A stretch of 36,977 bases of DNA, taken from Cylindrobasidium torrendii FP15055 ss-10. Its lineage: Eukaryota; Basidiomycota; Agaricomycetes; Agaricales; Physalacriaceae. The notes under the pieces were generated by a model. That model had not been told where the DNA came from. It saw nothing but the letters and a program-made list of their open reading frames with translations, and made no database searches. The stretch lies in assembly GCA_000934385.1 (NCBI GenBank), contig KN880664.1, forward strand, positions 1 to 36,977, in the 5' to 3' direction. Every line of letters starts with the position of its first letter. Position 1 is the stretch's first letter. Below, piece after piece: positions 8,888 to 22,136 of this stretch. Made by a program: the position numbers and the translations under genes.

Positions 8888-10941
8888 TCACTCCCTTTGA
8901 GTATGGTCTACCACAGAGGCTCCCGCGGATGCTGGTCGCGACTGTGCTACAGACATCGGCCGTGCAGGGCTAATCGAGGGTGCCATGGATATCGGCCGCG
9001 AAACTTCCAACATCGAAGGAGCCATGGACACTGGCCGAGACGACCCCAGCTCTACATCTGACGCATCATAAAGCGACGTGGGTGTCCAAGAGCCGGTGAG
9101 AAGAGGTGCCGTGGATAGGGGCCTGCTTCCAGGTGTCTGCGGTGGGGTATATGCAGGTGAATAGTCGAAGTAGGCGCTTGGGGTCTGGGGGAGTGTCGAA
9201 GCATCGACGCTGTCTCTTGACCGGTGCGTGCGCACTGGGACGTAGCGCCTGCGGCGGCACCACCAGGTGATGGCAGCAGCGAAGAGACACAAGACGGCGA
9301 AGACGCCGATGGAGGTGCCAATGATAGCACCGCGACTCCAGGAAGAGGAAGGGGTATCGAGCGCTTGAGCGGGCTTGAGGGTTTGGTTCCCAGTGGTATC
9401 ATTTCCGCCTAGCCGAACATTGACGAAGTCTACGTGAGCTGTGGAATAGGTTAGTATTGGCGACAGTGCGATTGTGGGGTGGGGCACCTTCTGCAGGATC
9501 AGTGATCGAAAGCAATTGGATGTATGGATCTCCTTGGTTAGCTTCATCGTCGATGAAGTCTCCATAGTCGAAAAGAGTGTAGGTGTTACGAACTCAACAG
9601 GGATCAGCGAATGCGAAAGGACGAGAGGGCGTGTGACATACGAAAAGGCATGCCGAGAATAATGTCAAATGTTGGACTGGCACCGAGGTCAAGCACCATG
9701 GGTTGGAACTGGGACAGAATCAGTCGATATCCAATGCTTTGAATGTGTACGAGCAAACGCACCATCCCAATACACGACGCGTCGCCGGCCTCGTTGGTCA
9801 GATTATTTAGCCCAAACGGTGCGGGGTCCATCGCCACATCCATAGGATGTATTGGGTACTCAACACCTCCCAGCTTGAATGTGACATTGACCTCGTGCGT
9901 ACAAGGGACAATCCAGGTCTTCCCGATACCACTTCCCAACTCGCGGAACTCTGCACCCTCAATGCGACCGTAGATGGCGTCTGCGGCGCTCTTAGGGACT
10001 TGACTAAGAGAGAAACCCGAGTCGACGAGCACTGTAGCCTGCCGATTGTTGCCAGTCTGCTCAACCTCAGTGGTAAGGCGAATAAGCTTCCCATCTGGTC
10101 CGCGCAAGCCGTCGTGATCCAACAGCACCTGGAAATGTTGATTCTTCGACTCGTCTATTGGGACCATGGTCACAGGCAAATGAGGTTGGTCGAGGACGGC
10201 CTCCAAGCCCGTAGATATGGTGCTTATGCTGATGTTACCGGAGAAAACCTCGTCTGAGTCTGTGTGCGCTCGTCAGCATCGACTTGCCGGAATTGAATAA
10301 GCGAGTACCTTGCTGTCGACCCATTAACAAGGTGATATAATTGGACGTCGAGGTATTCTGCTGGAAGATACGGTCCAAGATGGGGAACCCGGCGGGCGCG
10401 CCCAGCGTTTCATACACTGCTGAGCCGTCGTGGGGCCCGAGTCCGAGGATGCCTTGGCCGGCAGGATGTGAGTCGTCGGGTGCAACGAGCACTAAAGTTC
10501 AGGCTCATAATTAGAACGCGCGGTCTCCACAACACCGCACTTTGAACGCACTGAACGCCTGGTTTGTTATCGCGAAACCAGAAAACGCAAGGTCTGCAGC
10601 GTATACAGGACCTAATAAGATAGAACGTGAGCGATGGTTGTCTGGCGCCCGGGCGGTGTTGAGTGATTACCTTGCACTAGACCGTCTGCATAGGTGACAT
10701 TGCAGGATGCTTCAAGGTCGGCACTTTCGGGCGGCGCGTCTCCAGCAATCCAAAGATCTGAGCTTCCAGTGTCTACAAGGACAGAATAGTGTTGACCGCC
10801 GAGAGTTAGAGAGACATAATACGAGACGTCGTCGTTGTTCTGTAGAGTGGAAGTGCCATTATCCGCCTGGCGCGACTGTACGTGTTGAGCTGCCGGATAC
10901 GCTGCCGAAAGAGAAAGAAAAAGAGGGAGCGCCGGGAACAT
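8888..10941 (-). CDS. Membrane-anchored pepsin-like aspartic protease 1
   Basis: Seven exons: 10941-10671, 10611-10552, 10491-10309, 10259-9763, 9708-9642, 9592-9488 and 9438-8888, giving 577 residues. A signal peptide (about 1-17) precedes the catalytic A1 domain. The first catalytic motif is DTGSSDLW (Asp57) and the second is DSGFSLSQ (Asp251), with Ser in place of the usual Thr. Other landmarks are GILGLGP and DIILGMPFLRNTYTLFDYG. One transmembrane helix follows at about 431-454, then a basic CRRRR stop-transfer and a cytosolic tail of Ser/Pro/Met repeats (RPVSMAPS, RPISMAPS, RPMSVAQS). The protein should sit in the plasma membrane with its protease domain outside. It is divergent from and homologous to the neighbouring protease 2; three intron positions are shared between them and others differ. 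Confidence 0.85.
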
Positions 10942-11443
10942 GGAGGGGAGAAGGAGAAATCCAAACAAGCGCTTATCCGAGCGTGTTCTAACGTGCGCGC
11001 CCACTGACAATTTAGCAGGACATAATTCAAAACTTGGCCCTGTTTGTGACAGACGTATAATCGCCGAGACTCTCCTGAATGAGCGGGTGTACAAACAAGT
11101 AACTGTGATGGGCGTGACATGAACATTGCTTTAGAGTTGATCGGCGGTGCTGATGGCGCATCAAAAGTGGCGGGTCAGAGAGAACAGCTTTCATTTCTTT
11201 GCTTAAACTACCGCTGCAGTAATTGTGGAAAGTACTGTCTAGAGAATATTCACTGCCAAATCGAAAGTGCTTGTACTCAACTTACGGAGCAACGGAAGTG
11301 GAAACTGATTGTTGCCACCGGGCGCATCAGCCGCCACGCGCCATCAGCCAGGGGCCCACTTCTCTCTCATCGACCACCACTACCTCTCTCCGACTTCCAA
11401 CCCTTTTCTTCGGTGTTTTTGGCAGATACGCCTGGCACCAAGG
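10942..11443. promoter_or_regulatory. Shared divergent promoter region of the two aspartic proteases
   Basis: 502 bases lie between the two start codons, which face away from each other. All transcription signals for both genes, or at least their core promoters, must lie here or in the first exons. No TATA box or obvious repeat was identified. Confidence 0.5.
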
Positions 11444-13581
11444 ATGCACTCTTTACTACCACTTTCATTATGTCTTGCTCTTCTTCAGTCCACCCACGGC
11501 CTTATATTCCCGGTCGATATTCGCACAAGCAACGAGCCCCGGCGGTTTGGAAGGCGCGCCGACAGTAACACTCTGGCAGTCGGAAATTATGGAAACGCGC
11601 AGTACTTTGCAAATATAACAATCGCCGGCACAGAGGTCGCTGTTATGCTGGACACCGGCAGGTGCGCACAATCTCGCAAGTTGGACGTTCACTTACCGGT
11701 CTTAGTTCGGACCTTTGGGTCAATTTTCCTGACAGCGCACCGTCTACAACAGACACTGGCAAGTCGTTAACGTTGGGCTACGCTATTGGGTCGGCAGGCG
11801 GTGCGTCGCAGCGTATTCTTGGCTCTTCTTAGGTACTGACCATGTGCAAGGGCACATCAATACCGCAGAAGTCAAATTCTACGACTTTACTATCAAGTCA
11901 CAAGCTTTCTGTAAGCCACATTCCATCCTCCGCTACGTCCCACTCATCTGGTGTCAGTGCTTGTAACCGATACTTCCACCTTCTCTGGCGACATCCATGC
12001 GTCGGGCTACGATGGTCTCTTGGGTCTGGGTCCCAACGAGGGCAGCCGAATTCTCGATGAAATCGACGATGCTTCCGCCAACACCCTTCTCACCAACGTC
12101 TTTACCCAAGAAAAGTCGTCCACCAACTACATCACCATCCTCCTCAGCCGAGCAGGCGACCCTGGCCAGAACTTTACCGCCCAAATGACCATATCTGAAA
12201 TCGTTAGTGGCTTTGAGGAGGTCACCAAGATGCCCAAGATCGATGTCCAGAGTGTGTACAAGCTTCTCGAGGAGGAGCAGCACTGGCAGGGCCTCACCGA
12301 CAAAGACAACGGTATCATTGGCCCCGACGGCGAAATTATCAAGTACGACTCCATTGTCCCCAAAGCTCCCGACGGTCAGCTTGTGTGTGTCTTTGACTCT
12401 GGTTTCACCTTCAGCCAGGTGCGTCGCATTCCATCTCTGTCTACACCCCCCACTCATCGACTCCAGGTGCCTCGCGACATTTCCGACGCTATCTATGGTC
12501 GCGTCCAGAACGCGGAATATGACACGAAGAACGAGTGGTGGCTTGTACCCTGCGGGCAGATGCTGAACATTTCCTTCAACTTTGGCGGGCAAAACTATCC
12601 TGTGCATCCACTCGACACTGCAGACGACAACTTCAACGCAAAGAATGCTGCCGGCGAGCGCATGTGTATAGGCTCCTTCCAACCCATTACAACCGCCTTC
12701 AGCTTGTTGGGCAACTACGACATCATTTTGGGCATGAACTTCCGTGGGTAGTCTCTTCAGTAGACAGACTCAGTCTAATGATTTTCACAGTCCGTAACGC
12801 CTACACACTCATCAACTTTGGTAAATGGGCTAGTGAAGACAGCGATACCCACGATCCGTATATCCAGCTTCTGCCTCTTACCGAGATGAAGACCGCGCAG
12901 AGTGACTTTGTCGACGTCCGTCTCGGTGGTACCGATACTACAGCCGACTCGCAGTGGACCCTCAAGCCTGCCTCCGAGAAAGTGAGCTCACCGGTGTCGG
13001 ACGAGGAGAAGAAGAAGAAGTACCAGGAAATGATCCTGAGTCGGTGGCCTTACATCTTCGTTGGCTGCCTCATTGCGACCCTCCTCATTGTCGGCATCAT
13101 CGTCTGGCGCTGCTGCTGCAGGCGCGACAAAAATGGGAACCGCCCTGGATGCTGTTGCCGTCGCAAGGCTACGATGCCAATACAGAAGCGGGAGAAGTCG
13201 TCGTATCTGCCTATGCAGGACCAGAGTTCGGTGAGGGATCTGAACGCGAGCTCGGTATCGCTGAACCCGCCTGCGGCGTTTGGGCAGCAGGAGCAATGGC
13301 GGGGCTCAGAATATTCAGGGTTTGGGAAGCAGGGGAATCAGCAGTATATTGGGGAGTCGGAGCACCAGCAGCAGTCGCCGTTCCAGGATAACCAGGCGTA
13401 TGGGTATGAGGGACACACTGGAGGACAGGCGCCGGGCTACGAGAACCACAGCCCTGCGGCGTATGGCCATAATCCGAATGGGTACGAAAGCCATAGTCCG
13501 AGTGGATACGAGGGACACGTCGCGGACGGGTATGGAGGACATAGTCCAAACCAACAACAGGCGTATCGAGGCGCGTACTGA
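11444..13581 (+). CDS. Membrane-anchored pepsin-like aspartic protease 2
   Basis: Six exons: 11444-11661, 11706-11800, 11851-11910, 11958-12418, 12467-12743 and 12791-13581, giving 633 residues. A signal peptide (about 1-19) leads into a short propeptide with an RRFGRR basic site and then the A1 domain. The catalytic motifs are DTG (Asp70, with an intron cutting the following Ser codon before SDLW) and FDSGFTFSQ (Asp271), again DSG. GLLGLGP and DIILGMNFLRNAYTLINFG follow. A transmembrane helix spans about 455-475, flanked by CCCRR and CCCRR clusters that could be palmitoylated. The long tail contains repeats built on GYEGH and GYESHSPS. Intron 2 was set to 11801-11850, which has a CTGAC branch site and restores the family phrase GGHINTAEV. 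Start chosen at the first ATG giving a signal peptide. Confidence 0.85.
13405..13550 (+). repeat. Coding tandem repeat (GYExHSP units) in protease 2 tail
   Basis: Units of about 9-10 residues recur: GYEGHTGGQAP, GYENHSPAA, GYESHSPS, GYEGHVAD and GYGGHSPN. The DNA shows the same period with imperfect copies, which points to expansion by slippage or unequal crossing-over. The tail is predicted to be cytosolic. Confidence 0.7.
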
Positions 13582-14040
13582 GGCCTCTTTCTTCTTCGTC
13601 TTACTCAACAAGTGTACCGTTCCGTCGTCAATCCCATTGTATCTATACTTGCCTCCTAGTTGTGCTCTGCCGTATTGCACATAGCCTAACCTCGATCCTT
13701 GATATCTTCATATTTTTATTGCTTCGTTTCTTCGTTGGCTGCTGTGCGGCTTGCGGTATGGACACTGGCTTTGGTTGGCCAAGTACATTCTGGTAACATG
13801 TCTTGATTGAAGTATATACGAATGGATCGTGAGAATGGAAATTGGACACTTGGACTTTGGAGTTTTTCTTTCGATGACTCTTATCTAAGGCAGGAAGGGT
13901 GTTGCTCAGGCTAGGAAGTGTTCGTGGCAAATTTTATAATCCCATTTACAAAGAAAACAGAAAGGTATATTGAACCACTACAACCATATATACATATATA
14001 TCTTTTTTTTGTAAGTAGTGGGTGCTAATGATACAGGAGC
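13582..14040. other. Convergent 3' intergenic region
   Basis: About 460 bases between the stop codons of protease 2 and the glucoamylase. AT-rich stretches on both sides probably hold polyadenylation signals. No gene seen. Confidence 0.5.
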
Positions 14041-16049
<2,009 letters not shown>

Positions 16050-16089
16050 TGTGGACTGGTCGACGGATGAAAAGGATGGATTTAGCTGG

Positions 16090-16097
16090 CTTTTATA
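16090..16097 (-). promoter_or_regulatory. TATA box of the glucoamylase gene
   Basis: TATAAAAG on the minus strand, 41 nt upstream of ATG 16049, the strongest TATA match in the window. Confidence 0.65.
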
Positions 16098-16333
16098 GTC
16101 CTCGCCGACAGTTAGAAATATGATCGAGAGAAGAATGGGTAGAAACAGGAAGGTCAGCTGCCACTTGCACGCGCGTGGCGAGGGCGTCCTAGCCTCGGTG
16201 GTTGGACCAGAAGACGGCATGTAAACAGGGCAAGGGGAGAAATGTCAGAGCATATGGCACGCGATTTAGATTCCCGTTCTCGTCGACTCAGATTTCTTAG
16301 AACCTGGAGGTAAGTGGGAGAGATGAGGGGAAA

Positions 16334-16362
16334 GTGGGGTGGGAATCCAACTTTGACCCCAC
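16334..16362. promoter_or_regulatory. Inverted pair of possible carbon-repressor (Cre1-type) sites
   Basis: GTGGGG at 16334-16339 and CCCCAC at 16357-16362 both match the SYGGRG site of fungal CreA/Cre1, about 290 nt upstream of the glucoamylase ATG. Such sites are short and common by chance; regulation by glucose is only an inference. Confidence 0.3.
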
Positions 16363-19300
16363 GTCATCCGCGTATTACATATTCTTCTTCAACTTAATTT
16401 CGTCTGTTGAGTTCCGGTCAACGTTCAAAAGTCGTCTGAAGCTCTACCAAGTGCTGTGCGCTCACTTTGGCGACCCTCGAGGTAGTAAACCTCACGGCCG
16501 AAAGTACGGCACCGAATTACACATGCTATTGGCCAAAGTTACTCTACCGCTTCGAGACCTGGTTACAAGGTGTGCACGCCGGATTTGCGGCCAAAATTTT
16601 AGACGTTCTTCATCATGACTCGGATGCTTCGTTGCAGTCGAAGCAACCCACGCGCAGCCAAAGGTACGGGACACGCATATTTCCTGGGGCCATTATCCGC
16701 TTAGTTGTTATCGCTGAAAATGGACTGAGAGAGTGAAAATTACTCCAGAGTGGCAAGGGGGAGGGGGAGGGCAATGCAGACACAAAATTGTACCATGGTC
16801 CAGCCGTTTCCCCAGACTATGGCTGGAGTATATGGTTACCAATATCTGGACTATTGCGCTAAATCTGAAAAACCGCTGCCGAGTCCCAATCCGTGGAGGT
16901 CCAAGTTCCTAGCTCGTGTCCGCTCGTGGACGAGGCTACCGGAGATCGAGAGGCAAGTTCGCGATTAGGAAACATAACACGACCTAAATGTCTAATCCCC
17001 GCAATGTATTTGCGGAAATAACGCTCTTGGTTGCAACGCAACGAAATAATCGGAGAAAATACTGTCAAATATTCGTTCCTTTTTTATGGCATTTTTTCTA
17101 GCCCACGGTGTATGGTGAGCCTCATAGATTCGAGCATAGCCCAGAATGTCATCGTTAGACTCCCGTGTTGCGAGCTCGGTGTGCACTGGCTCGGGCGAGG
17201 GTCTATGGTACCACATGCAAACAAGCGCTTCATTTGCATTCAATGTCCCCCAATTATCGCGTGAAATCCGATGCTCTGGCCCGCTGTAGAGTTGCGCGTG
17301 TTTATTGATTTTTCTCTTAGCCTCAGGCTTCCTCAGGAATGCCCACAAGACCTCCCACGAGAGACGAAGCTGTCTGAGCTTCGTCATATCCGTCACACGT
17401 GCTTCAATAGCACACAAATGTCTAGGGCTCCATCGATTCTCTTGTTGTCCTCTTGCGCTCTGACTGTCAACCACTGACGGCGGATACATCCACATGAGAG
17501 TGCAACTCTCAACATCGAACCCTTGGGATGACCGATATTCTGATTCGGACCTGTCCAACAAATCTGATACAACGTCAAGTTACCATGGCCATTCAGGAAC
17601 ACGTGCTACGAGGCCAACAAAGGCAGTGAACTTCCCGTTCCGGCAACCCAATCGAGAATTATCTGATCTAAGCATCGGGCGGCATGCACAATAATACAGA
17701 CCCTCGAATATTCCCTGGAATATGTTGACTCTCGAGCATGTAAGACTCGTACGTGGACGTGGGGCTGTTCGCAGGGAAGCCGCGCCAATCCTAACTGCAA
17801 AGAATGGTAAATGTTTCCTCAGGAAGTAACTTCGTGCCACGACGTAAGAATCAGCAACGCCTGTCAGCGGGTGCCACCCGCTCAGCGCACGAGCGTGATT
17901 TCCGCTACAGGTAACTTAACCCCGGAGCCTCCCAGTCAGCGAACGAGCGACTTGTCCCTCAGCCAGCTCCAGGGATGAACCTACCCTCCGTCCTGTGAGG
18001 TACACCTGCGAAATAGTCTGTATTCAATGCGTACATTTTAAACGCGTTCCAAGGGACAAGGTCCCACAGAACGAAGTGAATTCAATGGCTGTTTTGATGA
18101 GCTTAGTTTTCGCCATCGTGCAGTGTGCGCGCTGAGAGGGTCAATGGTTCTGCGGACGGACCAGCGGAACCAAGGCCACTTGGCGAGTATAATCGATTGA
18201 GCATTTGGTCCATTATGGAAGTGGACATGAAAACGTTGGCTTTGGATAGTGAATATGCCTTCACGCGACACGCTCCCGTGACTTGAAACACCGACAGTCG
18301 ATCACCACGGGCGCTAAGGATACGCGACAGCAGCAGAACCAACGGATCGCTGGAGAGCAGGCTCATACATCATCTTTGAAATCGTGTGAAATAAACCATA
18401 AGGTTTCCTATCTGGGATGTAGAGCGTGTGCACTGAGTCTTCGAGGCGAAAGAAGCATCCAGGTTGCAAGTATTGCCAAGCAATGAATGATGCCAATTTT
18501 GCTGTCACCGGTTATTCAGTACAAGGTGCATTGTGTAAGGCTCAGAGAACGCTAAAAACAGGGAATGAAGGGACTGGTTGGCAGACGTTTTCACGAATAC
18601 AGTACCACATGTCCGACTGTACGCACCATCGGTGGGCAGGGATAAAATCAAAAGGCGCAGCCAAAGACATACCATGCTTACTCGTAGCAGTTCGTATCCC
18701 ATGCGTAACGGCTGGCCGGCCTTTCGACTTTTGACGATGCCATTCATAGGGGCGTCGGATGCCCCATGGGGCGTGCGCTGTTTGAACTCTCCCCGTGGGA
18801 ACAAAGCTGAGATGAATTGATTTCCGCACCCGCTGTCGCGCTGTGGCTGGTGGCTCGACGTTGCTTGAGGGCTATAAACTGTCAAACAGCATATGCTACG
18901 GGTACGAGGATTCGATCCTAGAATTCTGACAGCGCCCATTTGCGGCGATCGGACCGATAACCCGGTACTGAGTACTTACTGAGTACCAGTGGTTGATGGA
19001 CCTCTGTGCAAAGTTGAACAAGCACTACTGCCGTTCGTCAGCAGTAAACAGAACTCTTGGTACCCATTGCAGCCTCGCCCTGATATCACACGCTGATGGT
19101 TTAGAGGTTTGCTGGCAACATTCTTCCAGTGGTCGGCCGAGGTGTTGTGTTTTAAGAATGATATCGATACCAGCGGGCAGGAAATTCTGGAGTAATTTAG
19201 CAGTTGGTAAATGATTCCTCATGGTACGAGTGCACGCCAGCGTAGTGGAAGACGAGGAGCGTTCTGAGTCCTCAGGACGGCAGTGAGTCTAGACAATCGC

Positions 19301-19981
19301 CTGGAGGTGCATGAAGTATATAGCGCGGGTCCAGTGCTCGTGCACAACTTTCAGGCGGAGAAGGTTTCTTGAAAATGCTCGTACACTGGCAGATATTCTG
19401 GTCTTCGAAGATGACGGTAGGAGGCATCACGTACAATCATGGCTGCCTCAACATTATGTAACGCAGCATTCGAGCAGCACATACCACGCTTTTAAATAAC
19501 CTTGCCAATGTAAACGCACATACAGGTGTGAATAAGACTCGGCCTCTCAAGGAATGAGACCTTGAGGGCATGTAACCTGCAGGGTGAGATCGTACTACTC
19601 AACCTTTACTCTTGAAGCTCTCAACTCGCGACAGGCTGACGACGTGGAACATGATCACCTGTGACGCTGTTTTACTTCTGAAGAGATCAACTTACGCTCT
19701 TTGAAGGTGAGAGCTGTAGGCGCTTGAGTAGGACCACTCCGAGTTAACATGACACAGACAAAACTGCAGACAGTTTGCGAGAAAAATGTGTTGTAAGGAC
19801 TTGAGTCACATACTATGAAGATCCACTATGGTGTTTTCTGGGGATCTTCCAGTGGATGTCCGGTTCGCTGGAAATTGTGGCGCGGCCAGTCCACCACGTG
19901 TCAGGCGGCTTACGCGAAACGGGTTATGGCGATGATGTAGCGAGTGCCTGCATTTGCTGCTGAATCCTGCCATCTACCACC
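16363..19981. other. Gene-poor stretch, about 3.6 kb
   Basis: No family motif could be found in any frame, and short ORFs do not join into a recognisable protein. The longest open frame (minus, 16992-17561) has no motif and atypical composition. Small structures seen are a 7-bp stem with 3-nt loop at 17866-17882, a tRNA-like T-arm at 18905-18930 and a doubled TACTGAGTAC-type element near 18964-18987. It could be decayed transposon sequence, but no terminal repeats or coding remnants were recognised. Confidence 0.5.
17866..17882. repeat. Short perfect hairpin
   Basis: AGCGGGT, loop GCC, ACCCGCT. It lies in the gene-poor stretch without an adjacent gene end, so a terminator role is not supported. 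Confidence 0.4.
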
Positions 19982-20973
19982 ATGTCTATGCTCGACAAAT
20001 TCCGGAAAGGCGCACAAAAGGCCGGCGTGCAAGCGAGCGCATTTATGAACACAAGCTCAGTGAAGATGGCGAGCAGCTCGCGCGAGTTTGCCCACACGTT
20101 CAGCTTGCCTGGCGAAGCAGACAAGGCTGCAAAGATTTTGGACAGTTTCCTTGGTGCGTCACACGCGAAGGCCAGAGGAAATTTACTTATTATTCTGTGC
20201 TAGCTGATCCGGAAAACCCTGAGTCTGCTCTGAATGCCATCCCGAAAGCGGTCCTCCAGCGAGCGCGAGGTGCGTCTTCGAACTATCTCAAACAAGCCGT
20301 TGTTCATCGTTCCCAGGCTTGGCCATCTTCCAAGTCATTAAGGCTGGATTTGTGTTTTCCGGGAAAGCTGGATCTGGCATCGTCATTGCCCGCCTCCCCG
20401 ATGGCTCTTGGTCGGCGCCCTCCTGCATCGCCACCGGTGGACTTGGCTGGGGTCTCCAGATAGGCGCCGACATCACCGATTTCGTTATCGTTCTCAACAG
20501 CGAAGACGCCGTCCGGGCCTTCTCCCTTGGTGGAAATGTCACTATTGGCGGCAACATCAGCGCATCGGCTGGTCCCATTGGCACAGGCGGCAGTGTTCAG
20601 GCATCTCTTGCCCACCCAGCACCCATGTTCTCGTATTCGAAATCAAAGGGTGCGTCTCTTTTTCTCCCCTTTGTACTAGGTTAATCCCTGTGTAGGTCTC
20701 TTCGCTGGTCTGTCGCTGGAGGGCACGGCGCTTATCGAGCGCAAGGACGCAAACAGGGACTTCTATGGCTCACCCATTCCAGCCCGTGATATCCTTGGTG
20801 GACGCGTGCCGCCGCCAGAAGTAGCCTCAAAGCTATACGAAATCATCGAGGCGGCGGAGGGGCTGGACGAGTCAGGACTACCTGAGCATGCCTATGTTCC
20901 CACAGAGACTGGTGAACCCATCACCATGAACGCGGGGAACAACCATATGGTCTTCGACGCAGACGGTCACTGA
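19982..20973 (+). CDS. SYLF-domain (Ysc84/SH3YL1-type) lipid-binding protein
   Basis: Four exons: 19982-20153, 20204-20269, 20317-20649 and 20696-20973, giving 282 residues. All three introns start GTGCGT. The SYLF landmarks are clear: IPKAVLQRARGLAIFQVIKAG, SGIVIARLPDGSWSAPS, GLGWGLQIGADITDFVIVLN, then LGGNVTIGGNISASAGPIG and FSYSKSKGLFAGLSLEG, followed by a region for YG-type interaction. SYLF proteins bind phosphoinositides and, in yeast Ysc84 and related proteins, actin at endocytic sites. No SH3 domain is encoded: the protein ends shortly after the SYLF region with a Glu-rich, Pro-containing tail. The start at ATG 19982 is supported by a short basic N-terminus as in relatives; ATG 19988 is a second option. 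Identification is firm, cellular role inferred. Confidence 0.93.
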
Positions 20974-21424
20974 TACAAGCCTCATTATACTCCTACGTCC
21001 ATCAGATTGTATCTTCCACTTAGCATTCACGAGTGCATCTCGTTGTACTTACTATCTACATTTTATTTTCGTGGATTCTCCGGACAGTCCTTGTGCCGTA
21101 TCCCACTTTCCCTTTCTTCATGAGACGAACCACTGAACATCCAATAGTTCGTTGCAATGTGCTCTCATAGAGTGAGAAACGCAGGCATAAGGCGCCGAAC
21201 ATCGACCTGGTCGTCTTTCTTGGACAGCGCTCCAGCCATGAACCTGCAAAGATCTCTGTTTTCAATATGCATATGAACATTGAACGTCCGACTTGAACCA
21301 GAAAAGTCATCTTGAATATCGTCAACGATATAAACGAATGTGTAACATATTAAAAAGCTCTGTGCATTATACCTCCATTATCCCACAAAAACAAGCCTAA
21401 CATCTAACAGTATCTCGTTTGTAT
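20974..21424. other. Convergent 3' intergenic region
   Basis: About 450 bases between the SYLF gene and small secreted protein B, both ending here. No gene seen. Confidence 0.5.
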
Positions 21425-21980
21425 CTAGCAATATTCGTTGCTTGCGTACTGCTCAATGGTGAGCTTCAGGATTGACGCTCATAAGCGAGGACATACATAT
21501 GCGCACTGCGTGCAAGACGTGTCGGTGCCGTTGACGACGGTGATGTTTCCGGAGTTCCCAAAGTTGCCGACGCGGTCAACGACGGAGATACTAACGCTCT
21601 TCCCGCCCTGCGCAGTAACGTTCCACGCAACGTGCGCCCTGCATAGTAAGTCAACTTTGTGCGCTGGGAAAGCGATATAGTGAAACCGCACTCGTTGCTG
21701 GTGGACTGGTTGAAGATACCACCGCTGGATTGATGAATCGTGTAGGTGTATGGACCCTCGCCTGTGGCGGTCCAAGACCACTTGTACTCTGTGCACGTCT
21801 CCAGCTGGTCCGGGATGTCGGACTAACGCTTCGGTCAGCATCATAGTATCTGTCCAAGCGTATGGTCAGACGCACAAATTCCAGTGTCTCCAGCTGGCGA
21901 CTTCGCATAGGCGGAGCATACGACGCTGCGGCCAGACCAAGGGAGGCGGCGATGACGACAAAGGCAGAAGAGAACATCAT
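21425..21980 (-). CDS. Small secreted protein, copy B
   Basis: Four exons: 21980-21876, 21822-21692, 21638-21497 and 21448-21425, giving 133 residues. The signal peptide (MMFSSAFVVIAASLGLAAA) resembles copy A. The mature part repeats the A features: QLETCTEYKWSW, GPYTYTIHQSSGG, GGKSVSISVVDRVG and VNGTDTSCTQCA, with a final exon for YASNEYC. Introns fall at the same codons and phases as in copy A (0, 2, 0), which makes common descent by duplication clear. Copy B has a few extra residues before the first intron. The protein has even cysteines in CTEY, SCTQC and the terminal EYC, suggesting disulfides outside the cell. Function unknown; resemblance to Kre9/Knh1-like cell-surface modules is weak. 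Confidence 0.8.
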
Positions 21981-22128
21981 CGTAAAGTCAGAAGGTTAAG
22001 GTGAGATGAACGGCGAGTGTCTTCGGGCTACCAGCAGAACGAACGAGCGAATGTATGTAGTCGGGTGCCAGACGGACGGGGAAAGGAGGAGAAATATGAG
22101 TAAGTACTACCGTTGGCAAGTACAGTCG

Positions 22129-22136
22129 CTTATATA
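22129..22136 (-). promoter_or_regulatory. TATA box of small secreted protein B
   Basis: TATATAAG on the minus strand about 150 nt upstream of ATG 21980, identical to the octamer of copy A but further from the ATG. The leader motif CGAGTGTCTT (22014-22023, plus-strand sense) lies 34 nt from the start, as in copy A. Confidence 0.5.

Noticed and set aside
11801..11832. A 32-nt intron in protease 2
   Set aside because: It keeps the frame, but a 50-nt intron ending at 11850 has a proper CTGAC branch site, a normal size and gives the expected GGHINTAEV phrase.
16992..17561. Open minus-strand frame of 189 residues
   Set aside because: No motif, no signal peptide, odd composition and no partner exons. 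It may be chance; it is mentioned under the gene-poor stretch only.
18505..18939. Minus-strand frame of 144 residues
   Set aside because: No recognisable motif, and its first codons overlap the tRNA-like element.
18961..18990. Possible terminal repeat of a transposon (TACTGAGTAC repeats)
   Set aside because: Only about 10 nt long, both copies adjacent, with no partner at a distance and no transposase remnant.
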